A stretch of 64,000 bases of DNA, from the NCBI GenBank assembly GCA_949592205.1, contig CATIUR010000015.1, forward strand, positions 1,294,046 to 1,358,045, given 5' to 3'. This document shows, one piece after another, positions 1 to 13,821 of this stretch. The translations under genes were made by a program, and so were the position numbers. Source of the DNA: Helichrysum umbraculigerum. Its lineage: Eukaryota > Streptophyta > Magnoliopsida > Asterales > Asteraceae. Position 1 is the first letter of the stretch. Each line of letters starts with the position of its first letter. The notes below the pieces were generated by a model. That model was not told where the DNA came from and did not search any database. It was given only the letters and a program-made list of their open reading frames with translations.

Positions 1-3000
1 AGACCAAAAATTAATAAGTTGACCATAAATAGATTTTTAAGCTGTCACAGAAAGAAACTCGGGTTTTTTTGCTTATCGAAAAACTCGGTTTTTTTGAGTT
101 CAATTGAAACAACAATAATTCAAAAAATAATGTATATACATACTTAAACTGACCACATAACTATATACTATAGCCTATTTTTTGATTAAAATATAAAATA
201 TGGCACCGAATAAAAAATTAAAGCATTACGCAAAATAGTACGTATTTTTGGGTAATGCAAAAAAATTCAGTAATTTCCAGTAATTTCGTATATAAATAAA
301 CAATTTTCCATCCTAAATGTATATAAATACCTAATATAGACCAAAACTTAATAAGTTAACCATAAATATATTTTTAAGCTGTCACAGAAAGAAACTCGGT
401 TTTTTTTTTATTATCGAAAAACTCGGTTTTTTTTAGTTGAATAAAAACAACAATAATTCAAAAAATAATGTATATACATACTTAAACTGACCACATAACT
501 ATATATTATAGCATGTTTTTTCATTAAAATATAAAATCTGGCACCGAATAAAAAATTAAAGCAATACGCAAAATAGTACTTATTTTAGGGTAATGCAAAA
601 AAATTTAGTAATTTCCAGTAATGTCGTATATAAATAAACAATTTTCCATCCTAAACGTATATAAATACCTAATATAGACCAAAACTTAATAAGTTGACCA
701 TAAATAGATTTTTAAGCTGTCACACAAAGAAACTCGGCTTTTTTTGCTTTTCGAAAAACTCGGTTTTTTTTTAATTCAATAGAAACAACAATAATTCAAA
801 AAATAATGTATATACATACTTAAACTGACCACATAACTATATAATATAGCCTATATTTTCATTAAAATTTAAAATCTGGCACCTAATAAAAAATTAAAGC
901 ATTACGCAAAATAGTACGTATTTTAGCGTAATGCAAAAAAATTCTGTAATTTTCAATATTGTCGTATATAAATAAATAATTTTCCATCCTAAACGTATAT
1001 AAATACCTAACATAGACCAAACCTTAATAAGTTGACCATAAATAGATTTTAAACCTGCCACACAAAGAAACACGGTTTTTTTGCTAATCGGAAAACTCGG
1101 TTTTTTTGAGTTAAATAGAAACAACAATAATTCAAAAAATAATGTATATACATAATTAAACTGACCACATAACTATATATTATAGCCTATTTTTTCATTA
1201 AAATATAAAATCTGGCACCGAATAAAAATTTAAAGCATTACGCAAAATAGTACGTATTTTTGGGTAATGCAAAAAAATTCAGTAACTTCCAGTAATGTCG
1301 TATATAAATAAATAAATTTCCATCCTAAATGTATATAAATACCTAATATAGACCAAAAATTAATAAGTTGACCATAAATAGATTTTTAAGCTGTCACAGA
1401 AAGAAACTCGGGTTTTTTTGCTTATCGAAAAACTCGGTTTTTTTGAGTTCAATTGAAACAACAATAATTCAAAAAATAATGTATATACATACTTAAACTG
1501 ACCACATAACTATATACTATAGCCTATTTTTTGATTAAAATATAAAATATGGCACCGAATAAAAAATTAAAGCATTACGCAAAATAGTACGTATTTTTGG
1601 GTAATGCAAAAAAATTCAGTAATTTCCAGTAATTTCGTATATAAATAAACAATTTTCCATCCTAAACGTATATAAATACCTAATATAGACCAAAACTTAA
1701 TAAGTTGACCATAAATATATTTTTAAGCTGTCACAGAAAGAAACTCGGTTTTTTTTTATTATCGAAAAACTCGGTTTTTTTTAGTTAAATAAAAACAACA
1801 ATAATTCAAAAAATAATGTATATACATACTTAAACTGACCACATAACTATATATTATAGCATGTTTTTTCATTAAAATATAAAATCTGGCACCGAATAAA
1901 AAATTAAAGCAATACGCAAAATAGTACTTATTTTAGGGTAATGCAAAAAAATTTAGTAATTTCCAGTAATGTCGTATATAAATAAACAATTTTCCATCCT
2001 AAACGTATATAAATACCTAATATAGACCAAAACTTAATAAGTTGACCATAAATAGATTTTTAAGCTGTCACACAAAGAAACTCGGCTTTTTTTGCTTTTC
2101 GAAAAACTCGGTTTTTTTTTAATTCAATAGAAACAACAATAATTCAAAAAATAATGTATATACATACTTAAACTGACCACATAACTATATAATATAGCCT
2201 ATATTTTCATTAAAATTTAAAATCTGGCACCTAATAAAAAATTAAAGCATTACGCAAAATAGTACGTATTTTAGCGTAATGCAAAAAAATTCTGTAATTT
2301 TCAATAATGTCGTATATAAATAAATAATTTTCCATCCTAAACGTATATAAATACCTAACATAGACCAAAACTTAATAAGTTGACCATAAATAGATTTTAA
2401 ACCTGCCACACAAAGAAACACGGTTTTTTTGCTAATCGGAAAACTCGGTTTTTTTGAGTTAAATAGAAACAACAATAATTCAAAAAATAATGTATATACA
2501 TAATTAAACTGACCACATAACTATATATTATAGCCTATTTTTTCATTAAAATATAAAATCTGGCACCGAATAAAAAATTAAAGCATTACGCAAAATAGTA
2601 CGTATTTTTGGGTAATGCAAAAAAATTCAGTAACTTCCAGTAATGTCGTATATAAATAAATAAATTTCCATCCTAAATGTATATAAATACCTAATATAGA
2701 CCAAAAATTAATAAGTTGACCATAAATAGATTTTTAAGCTGTCACAGAAAGAAACTCGGGTTTTTTTGCTTATCGAAAAACTCGGTTTTTTTGAGTTCAA
2801 TTGAAACAACAATAATTCAAAAAATAATGTATATACATACTTAAACTGACCACATAACTATATACTATAGCCTATTTTTTGATTAAAATATAAAATATGG
2901 CACCGAATAAAAAATTAAAGCATTACGCAAAATAGTACGTATTTTTGGGTAATGCAAAAAAATTCAGTAATTTCCAGTAATTTCGTATATAAATAAACAA

Positions 3001-6000
3001 TTTTCCATCCTAAACGTATATAAATACCTAATATAGACCAAAACTTAATAAGTTGACCATAAATATATTTTTAAGCTGTCACAGAAAGAAACTCGGTTTT
3101 TTTTTATTATCGAAAAACTCGGTTTTTTTTAGTTAAATAAAAACAACAATAATTCAAAAAATAATGTATATACATACTTAAACTGACCACATAACTATAT
3201 ATTATAGCATGTTTTTTCATTAAAATATAAAATCTGGCACCGAATAAAAAATTAAAGCAATACGCAAAATAGTACTTATTTTAGGGTAATGCAAAAAAAT
3301 TTAGTAATTTCCAGTAATGTCGTATATAAATAAACAATTTTCCATCCTAAACGTATATAAATACCTAATATAGACCAAAACTTAATAAGTTGACCATAAA
3401 TAGATTTTTAAGCTGTCACACAAAGAAACTCGGCTTTTTTTGCTTTTCGAAAAACTCGGTTTTTTTTTAATTCAATAGAAACAACAATAATTCAAAAAAT
3501 AATGTATATACATACTTAAACTGACCACATAACTATATAATATAGCCTATATTTTCATTAAAATTTAAAATCTGGCACCTAATAAAAAATTAAAGCATTA
3601 CGCAAAATAGTACGTATTTTAGCGTAATGCAAAAAAATTCTGTAATTTTCAATAATGTCGTATATAAATAAATAATTTTCCATCCTAAACGTATATAAAT
3701 ACCTAACATAGACCAAAACTTAATAAGTTGACCATAAATAGATTTTAAACCTGCCACACAAAGAAACTCGGTTTTTTTGCTAATCGGAAAACTCGGTTTT
3801 TTTGAGTTAAATAGAAACAACAATAATTCAAAAAATAATGTATATACATAATTAAACTGACCACATAACAATATATTATAGCCTATTTTTTCATTAAAAT
3901 ATAAAATCTGGCACCGAATAAAAAATTAAAGCATTACGCAAAATAGTACGTATTTTTGGGTAATGCAAAAAAATTCAGTAACTTCCAGTAATGTCGTATA
4001 TAAATAAATAAATTTCCATCCTAAATGTATATAAATACCTAATATAGACCAAAAATTAATAAGTTGACCATAAATAGATTTTTAAGCTGTCACAGAAAGA
4101 AACTCGGGTTTTTTTGCTTATCGAAAAACTCGGTTTTTTTGAGTTCAATTGAAACAACAATAATTCAAAAAATAATGTATATACATACTTAAACTGACCA
4201 CATAACTATATACTATAGCCTATTTTTTGATTAAAATATAAAATATGGCACCGAATAAAAAATTAAAGCATTACGCAAAATAGTACGTATTTTTGGGTAA
4301 TGCAAAAAAATTCAGTAATTTCCAGTAATTTCGTATATAAATAAACAATTTTCCATCCTAAATGTATATAAATACCTAATATAGACCAAAACTTAATAAG
4401 TTAACCATAAATATATTTTTAAGCTGTCACAGAAAGAAACTCGGTTTTTTTTTTATTATCGAAAAACTCGGTTTTTTTTAGTTGAATAAAAACAACAATA
4501 ATTCAAAAAATAATGTATATACATACTTAAACTGACCACATAACTATATATTATAGCATGTTTTTTCATTAAAATATAAAATCTGGCACCGAATAAAAAA
4601 TTAAAGCAATACGCAAAATAGTACTTATTTTAGGGTAATGCAAAAAAATTTAGTAATTTCCAGTAATGTCGTATATAAATAAACAATTTTCCATCCTAAA
4701 CGTATATAAATACCTAATATAGACCAAAACTTAATAAGTTGACCATAAATAGATTTTTAAGCTGTCACACAAAGAAACTCGGCTTTTTTTGCTTTTCGAA
4801 AAACTCGGTTTTTTTTTTAATTCAATAGAAACAACAATAATTCAAAAAATAATGTATATACATACTTAAACTGACCACATAACTATATAATATAGCCTAT
4901 ATTTTCATTAAAATTTAAAATCTGGCACCTAATAAAAAATTAAAGCATTACGCAAAATAGTACGTATTTTAGCGTAATGCAAAAAAATTCTGTAATTTTC
5001 AATATTGTCGTATATAAATAAATAATTTTCCATCCTAAACATATATAAATACCTAACATAGACCAAAACTTAATAAGTTGACCATAAATAGATTTTAAAC
5101 CTGCCACACAAAGAAACACGGTTTTTTTGCTAATCGGAAAACTCGGTTTTTTTGAGTTAAATAGAAACAACAATAATTCAAAAAATAATGTATATACATA
5201 ATTAAACTGACCACATAACTATATATTATAGCCTATTTTTTCATTAAAATATAAAATCTGGCACCGAATAAAAATTTAAAGCATTACGCAAAATAGTACG
5301 TATTTTTGGGTAATGCAAAAAAATTCAGTAACTTCCAGTAATGTCGTATATAAATAAATAAATTTCCATCCTAAATGTATATAAATACCTAATATAGACC
5401 AAAAATTAATAAGTTGACCATAAATAGATTTTTAAGCTGTCACAGAAAGAAACTCGGGTTTTTTTGCTTATCGAAAAACTCGGTTTTTTTGAGTTCAATT
5501 GAAACAACAATAATTCAAAAAATAATGTATATACATACTTAAACTGACCACATAACTATATACTATAGCCTATTTTTTGATTAAAATATAAAATATGGCA
5601 CCGAATAAAAAATTAAAGCATTACGCAAAATAGTACGTATTTTTGGGTAATGCAAAAAAATTCAGTAATTTCCAGTAATTTCGTATATAAATAAACAATT
5701 TTCCATCCTAAACGTATATAAATACCTAATATAGACCAAAACTTAATAAGTTGACCATAAATATATTTTTAAGCTGTCACAGAAAGAAACTCGGTTTTTT
5801 TTTATTATCGAAAAACTCGGTTTTTTTTAGTTAAATAAAAACAACAATAATTCAAAAAATAATGTATATACATACTTAAACTGACCACATAACTATATAT
5901 TATAGCATGTTTTTTCATTAAAATATAAAATCTGGCACCGAATAAAAAATTAAAGCAATACGCAAAATAGTACTTATTTTAGGGTAATGCAAAAAAATTT

Positions 6001-9000
6001 AGTAATTTCCAGTAATGTCGTATATAAATAAACAATTTTCCATCCTAAACGTATATAAATACCTAATATAGACCAAAACTTAATAAGTTGACCATAAATA
6101 GATTTTTAAGCTGTCACACAAAGAAACTCGGCTTTTTTTGCTTTTCGAAAAACTCGGTTTTTTTTTAATTCAATAGAAACAACAATAATTCAAAAAATAA
6201 TGTATATACATACTTAAACTGACCACATAACTATATAATATAGCCTATATTTTCATTAAAATTTAAAATCTGGCACCTAATAAAAAATTAAAGCATTACG
6301 CAAAATAGTACGTATTTTAGCGTAATGCAAAAAAATTCTGTAATTTTCAATAATGTCGTATATAAATAAATAATTTTCCATCCTAAACGTATATAAATAC
6401 CTAACATAGACCAAAACTTAATAAGTTGACCATAAATAGATTTTAAACCTGCCACACAAAGAAACACGGTTTTTTTGCTAATCGGAAAACTCGGTTTTTT
6501 TGAGTTAAATAGAAACAACAATAATTCAAAAAATAATGTATATACATAATTAAACTGACCACATAACTATATATTATAGCCTATTTTTTCATTAAAATAT
6601 AAAATCTGGCACCGAATAAAAAATTAAAGCATTACGCAAAATAGTACGTATTTTTGGGTAATGCAAAAAAATTCAGTAACTTCCAGTAATGTCGTATATA
6701 AATAAATAAATTTCCATCCTAAATGTATATAAATACCTAATATAGACCAAAAATTAATAAGTTGACCATAAATAGATTTTTAAGCTGTCACAGAAAGAAA
6801 CTCGGGTTTTTTTTGCTTATCGAAAAACTCGGTTTTTTTGAGTTCAATTGAAACAACAATAAATCAAAAAATAATGTATATACATACTTAAACTGACCAC
6901 ATAACTATATACTATAGCCTATTTTTTGATTAAAATATAAAATCTGGCACCGAATAAAAAATTAAAGCATTACGCAAAATAGTACGTATTTTTGGGTAAT
7001 GCAAAAAAATTCAGTAATTTCCAGTAATTTCGTATATAAATAAACAATTTTCCATCCTAAACGTATATAAATACCTAATATAGACCAAAACTTAATAAGT
7101 TGACCATAAATATATTTTTAAGCTGTCACAGAAAGAAACTCGGTTTTTTTTTATTATCGAAAAACTCGGTTTTTTTTAGTTAAATAAAAACAACAATAAT
7201 TCAAAAAATAATGTATATACATACTTAAACTGACCACATAACTATATATTATAGCATGTTTTTTCATTAAAATATAAAATCTGGCACCGAATAAAAAATT
7301 AAAGCAATACGCAAAATAGTACTTATTTTAGGGTAATGCAAAAAAATTTAGTAATTTCCAGTAATGTCGTATATAAATAAACAATTTTCCATCCTAAACG
7401 TATATAAATACCTAATATAGACCAAAACTTAATAAGTTGACCATAAATAGATTTTTAAGCTGTCACACAAAGAAACTCGGCTTTTTTTGCTTTTCGAAAA
7501 ACTCGGTTTTTTTTTAACTCAATAGAAACAACAATAATTCAAAAAATAATGTATATACATACTTAAACTGACCACATAACTATATAATATAGCCTATATT
7601 TTCATTAAAATTTAAAATCTGGCACCTAATAAAAAATTAAAGCATTACGCAAAATAGTACGTATTTTAGCGTAATGCAAAAAAATTCTGTAATTTTCAAT
7701 AATGTCGTATATAAATAAATAATTTTCCATCCTAAACGTATATAAATACCTAACATAGACCAAAACTTAATAAGTTGACCATAAATAGATTTTAAACCTG
7801 CCACACAAAGAAACTCGGTTTTTTTGCTAATCGGAAAACTCGGTTTTTTTGAGTTAAATAGAAACAACAATAATTCAAAAAATAATGTATATACATAATT
7901 AAACTGACCACATAACTATATATTATAGCCTATTTTTTCATTAAAATATAAAATCTGGCACCGAATAAAAAATTAAAGCATTACGCAAAATAGTACGTAT
8001 TTTTGGGTAATGCAAAAAAATTCAGTAACTTCCAGTAATGTCGTATATAAATAAATAAATTTCCATCCTAAATGTATATAAATACCTAATATAGACCAAA
8101 AATTAATAAGTTGACCATAAATAGATTTTTAAGCTGTCACAGAAAGAAACTCGGGTTTTTTTGCTTATCGAAAAACTCGGTTTTTTTGAGTTCAATTGAA
8201 ACAACAATAATTCAAAAAATAATGTATATACATACTTAAACTGACCACATAACTATATGCTATAGCCTATTTTTTGATTAAAATATAATATATGGCACCG
8301 AATAAAAAATTAAAGCATTACGCAAAATAGTACGTATTTTTGGGTAATGCAAAAAAATTCAGTAATTTCCAGTAATTTCGTATATAAATAAACAATTTTC
8401 CATCCTAAACGTATATAAATACCTAATATAGACCAAAACTTAATAAGTTGACCATAAATATATTTTTAAGCTGTCACAGAAAGAAACTCGGTTTTTTTTT
8501 ATTATCGAAAAACTCGGTTTTTTTTAGTTAAATAAAATAAACAATAATTCAAAAAATAATGTATATACATACTTAAACTGACCACATAACTATATATTAT
8601 AGCATGTTTTTTCATTAAAATATAAAATCTGGCACCGAATAAAAAATTAAAGCAATACGCAAAATAGTACTTATTTTAGGGTAATGCAAAAAAATTTAGT
8701 AATTTCCAGTAATGTCGTATATAAATAAACAATTTTCCATCCTAAACGTATATAAATACCTAATATAGACCAAAACTTAATAAGTTGACCATAAATAGAT
8801 TTTTAAGCTGTCACACAAAGAAACTCGGCTTTTTTTGCTTTTCGAAAAACTCGGTTTTTTTTTAATTCAATAGAAACAACAATAATTCAAAAAATAATGT
8901 ATATACATACTTAAACTGACCACATAACTATATAATATAGCCTATATTTTCATTAAAATTTAAAATCTGGCACCTAATAAAAAATTAAAGCATTACGCAA

Positions 9001-12000
9001 AATAGTACGTATTTTAGCGTAATGCAAAAAAATTCTGTAATTTTCAATAATGTCGTATATAAATAAATAATTTTCCATCCTAAACGTATATAAATACCTA
9101 ACATAGACCAAAACTTAATAAGTTGACCATAAATAGATTTTAAACCTGCCACACAAAGAAACACGGTTTTTTTGCTAATCGGAAAACTCGGTTTTTTTGA
9201 GTTAAATAGAAACAACAATAATTCAAAAAATAATGTATATACATAATTAAACGGACCACATAACTATATATTATAGCCTATTTTTTCATTAAAATATAAA
9301 ATCTGGCACCGAATAAAAAATTAAAGCATTACGCAAAATAGTACGTATTTTTGGGTGATGCAAAAAAATTCAGTAACTTCCAGTAATGTCGTATATAAAT
9401 AAATAAATTTCCATCCTAAATGTATATAAATACCTAATATAGACCAAAAATTAATAAGTTGACCATAAATAGATTTTTAAGCTGTCACAGAAAGAAACTC
9501 GGGTTTTTTTGCTTATCGAAAAACTCGGTTTTTTTGAGTTCAATTGAAACAACAATAATTCAAAAAATAATGTATATACATACTTAAACTGACCACATAA
9601 CTATATACTATAGCCTATTTTTTGATTAAAATATAAAATATGGCACCGAATAAAAAATTAAAGCATTACGCAAAATAGTACGTATTTTTGGGTAATGCAA
9701 AAAAATTCAGTAATTTCCAGTAATTTCGTATATAAATAAACAATTTTCCATCCTTAACGTATATAAATACCTAATATAGACCAAAACTTAATAAGTTGAC
9801 CATAAATATATTTTTAAGCTGTCACAGAAAGAAACTCGGTTTTTTTTTATTATCGAAAAACTCGGTTTTTTTTAGTTAAATAAAAACAACAATAATTCAA
9901 AAAATAATGTATATACATACTTAAACTGACCACATAACTATATATTATAGCATGTTTTTTCATTAAAATATAAAATCTGGCACCGAATAAAAAATTAAAG
10001 CAATACGCAAAATAGTACTTATTTTAGGGTAATGCAAAAAAATTTAGTAATTTCCAGTAATGTCGTATATAAATAAACAATTTTCCATCCTAAACGTATA
10101 TAAATACCTAATATAGACCAAAACTTAATAAGTTGACCATAAATAGATTTTTAAGCTGTCACACAAAGAAACTCGGCTTTTTTTGCTTTTCGAAAAACTC
10201 GGTTTTTTTTTAATTCAATAGAAACAACAATAATTCAAAAAATAATGTATATACATACTTAAACTGACCACATAACTATATAATATAGCCTATATTTTCA
10301 TTAAAATTTAAAATCTGGCAACTAATAAAAAATTAAAGCATTACGCAAAATAGTACGTATTTTAGCGTAATGCAAAAAAATTCTGTAATTTTCAATAATG
10401 TCGTATATAAATAAATAATTTTCCATCCTAAACGTATATAAATACCTAACATAGACCAAAACTTAATAAGTTGACCATAAATAGATTTTAAACCTGCCAC
10501 ACAAAGAAACTCGGTTTTTTTGCTAATCGGAAAACTCGGTTTTTTTGAGTTAAATAGAAACAACAATAATTCAAAAAATAATGTATATACATAATTAAAC
10601 GGACCACATAACTATATATTATAGCCTATTTTTTCATTAAAATATAAAATCTGGCACCGAATAAAAAATTAAAGCATTACGCAAAATAGTACGTATTTTT
10701 GGGTGATGCAAAAAAATTCAGTAACTTCCAGTAATGTCGTATATAAATAAATAAATTTCCATCCTAAATGTATATAAATACCTAATATAGACCAAAAATT
10801 AATAAGTTGACCATAAATAGATTTTTAAGCTGTCACAGAAAGAAACTCGGGTTTTTTTGCTTATCGAAAAACTCGGTTTTTTTGAGTTCAATTGAAACAA
10901 CAATAATTCAAAAAATAATGTATATACATACTTAAACTGACCACATAACTATATACTATAGCCTATTTTTTGATTAAAATATAAAATATGGCACCGAATA
11001 AAAAATTAAAGCATTACGCAAAATAGTACGTATTTTTGGGTAATGCAAAAAAATTCAGTAATTTCCAGTAATTTCGTATATAAATAAACAATTTTCCATC
11101 CTTAACGTATATAAATACCTAATATAGACCAAAACTTAATAAGTTGACCATAAATATATTTTTAAGCTGTCACAGAAAGAAACTCGGTTTTTTTTTATTA
11201 TCGAAAAACTCGGTTTTTTTTAGTTAAATAAAAACAACAATAATTCAAAAAATAATGTATATACATACTTAAACTGACCACATAACTATATATTATAGCA
11301 TGTTTTTTCATTAAAATATAAAATCTGGCACCGAATAAAAAATTAAAGCAATACGCAAAATAGTACTTATTTTAGGGTAATGCAAAAAAATTTAGTAATT
11401 TCCAGTAATGTCGTATATAAATAAACAATTTTCCATCCTAAACGTATATAAATACCTAATATAGACCAAAACTTAATAAGTTGACCATAAATAGATTTTT
11501 AAGCTGTCACACAAAGAAACTCGGCTTTTTTTGCTTTTCGAAAAACTCGGTTTTTTTTTAATTCAATAGAAACAACAATAATTCAAAAAATAATGTATAT
11601 ACATACTTAAACTGACCACATAACTATATAATATAGCCTATATTTTCATTAAAATTTAAAATCTGGCAACTAATAAAAAATTAAAGCATTACGCAAAATA
11701 GTACGTATTTTAGCGTAATGCAAAAAAATTCTGTAATTTTCAATAATGTCGTATATAAATAAATAATTTTCCATCCTAAACGTATATAAATACCTAACAT
11801 AGACCAAAACTTAATAAGTTGACCATAAATAGATTTTAAACCTGCCACACAAAGAAACTCGGTTTTTTTGCTAATCGGAAAACTCGGTTTTTTTGAGTTA
11901 AATAGAAACAACAATAATTCAAAAAATAATGTATATACATAATTAAACTGACCACATAACTATATATTATAGCCTATTTTTTCATTAAAATATAAAATCT

Positions 12001-13821
12001 GGCACCGAATAAAAAATTAAAGCATTACGCAAAATAGTACGTATTTTTGGGTAATGCAAAAAAATTCAGTAACTTCCAGTAATGTCGTATATAAATAAAT
12101 AAATTTCCATCCTAAATGTATATAAATACCTAATATAGACCAAAAATTAATAAGTTGACCATAAATAGATTTTTAAGCTGTCACAGAAAGAAACTCGGGT
12201 TTTTTTGCTTATCGAAAAACTCGGTTTTTTTGAGTTCAATTGAAACAACAATAATTCAAAAAATAATGTATATACATACTTAAACTGACCACATAACTAT
12301 ATACTATAGCCTATTTTTTGATTAAAATATAAAATATGGCACCGAATAAAAAATTAAAGCATTACGCAAAATAGTACGTATTTTTGGGTAATGCAAAAAA
12401 ATTCAGTAATTTCCAGTAATTTCGTATATAAATAAACAATTTTCCATCCTAAACGTATATAAATACCTAATATAGACCAAAACTTAATAAGTTGACCATA
12501 AATATATTTTTAAGCTGTCACAGAAAGAAACTCGGTTTTTTTTTATTATCGAAAAACTCGGTTTTTTTTAGTTAAATAAAAACAACAATAATTCAAAAAA
12601 TAATGTATATACATACTTAAACTGACCACATAACTATATATTATAGCATGTTTTTTCATTAAAATATAAAATCTGGCACCGAATAAAAAATTAAAGCAAT
12701 ACGCAAAATAGTACTTATTTTAGGGTAATGCAAAAAAATTTAGTAATTTCCAGTAATGTCGTATATAAATAAACAATTTTCCATCCTAAACGTATATAAA
12801 TACCTAATATAGACCAAAACTTAATAAGTTGACCATAAATATATTTTTAAGCTGTCACAGAAAGAAACTCGGTTTTTTTTTATTATCGAAAAACTCTGTT
12901 TTTTTTAGTTAAATAAAAACAACAATAATTCAAAAAATAATGTATATACATACTTAAACTGACCACATAACTATATATTATAGCATGTTTTTTCATTAAA
13001 ATATAAAATCTGGCACCGAATAAAAAATTAAAGCAATACGCAAAATAGTACTTATTTTAGGGTAATGCAAAAAAATTTAGTAATTTCCAGTAATGTCGTA
13101 TATAAATAAACAATTTTCCATCCTAAACGTATATAAATACCTAATATAGACCAAAACTTAATAAGTTGACCATAAATAGATTTTTAAGCTGTCACACAAA
13201 GAAACTCGGCTTTTTTTGCTTTTCGAAAAACTCGGTTTTTTTTTAATTCAATAGAAACAACAATAATTCAAAAAATAATGTATATACATACTTAAACTGA
13301 CCACATAACTATATAATATAGCCTATATTTTCATTAAAATTTAAAATCTGGCACCTAATAAAAAATTAAAGCATTACGCAAAATAGTACGTATTTTAGCG
13401 TAATGCAAAAAAATTCTGTAATTTTCAATAATGTCGTATATAAATAAATAATTTTCCATCCTAAACGTATATAAATACCTAACATAGACCAAAACTTAAT
13501 AAGTTGACCATAAATAGATTTTAAACCTGCCACACAAAGAAACACGGTTTTTTTGCTAATCGGAAAACTCGGTTTTTTTGAGTTAAATAGAAACAACAAT
13601 AATTCAAAAAATAATGTATATACATAATTAAACTGACCACATAACTATATATTATAGCCTATTTTTTCATTAAAATATAAAATCTGGCACCGAATAAAAA
13701 ATTAAAGCATTACGCAAAATAGTACGTATTTTTGGGTAATGCAAAAAAATTCAGTAACTTCCAGTAATGTCGTATATAAATAAATAAATTTCCATCCTAA
13801 ATGTATATAAATACCTAATAT
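1..13821. repeat. HOR domain A: 4-monomer units of ~1348 bp, ten copies
   Basis: Four-monomer units start at 1, 1350, 2698, 4046, 5396, 6744, 8093, 9441, 10789 and 12137 (spacing 1348-1350 bp). The four types in order are marked by: CTCGGG before a T-run with GAGTTCAATTG; ATTATCGAAAAACTCGG with TAGCATG; CTCGGC with GCTTTTCG and GGCACCTAAT; and CCTGCCACACAAAG with GCTAATCGG. Adjacent copies look about 99% alike by eye. The tenth unit (12137-13821, 1685 bp) has five monomers because its second type is duplicated. Confidence 0.93.
12474..13147. repeat. Tandem duplication of a single satellite monomer
   Basis: Monomers 12474-12810 and 12811-13147 are both the second (ATTATCG / TAGCATG) type, both 337 bp, and differ at one site that I can see: ACTCGG in the first copy, ACTCTG in the second near 12898. 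Elsewhere in this domain that type occurs once per four-monomer unit. This is a clean one-monomer gain by unequal crossing-over. Confidence 0.9.
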
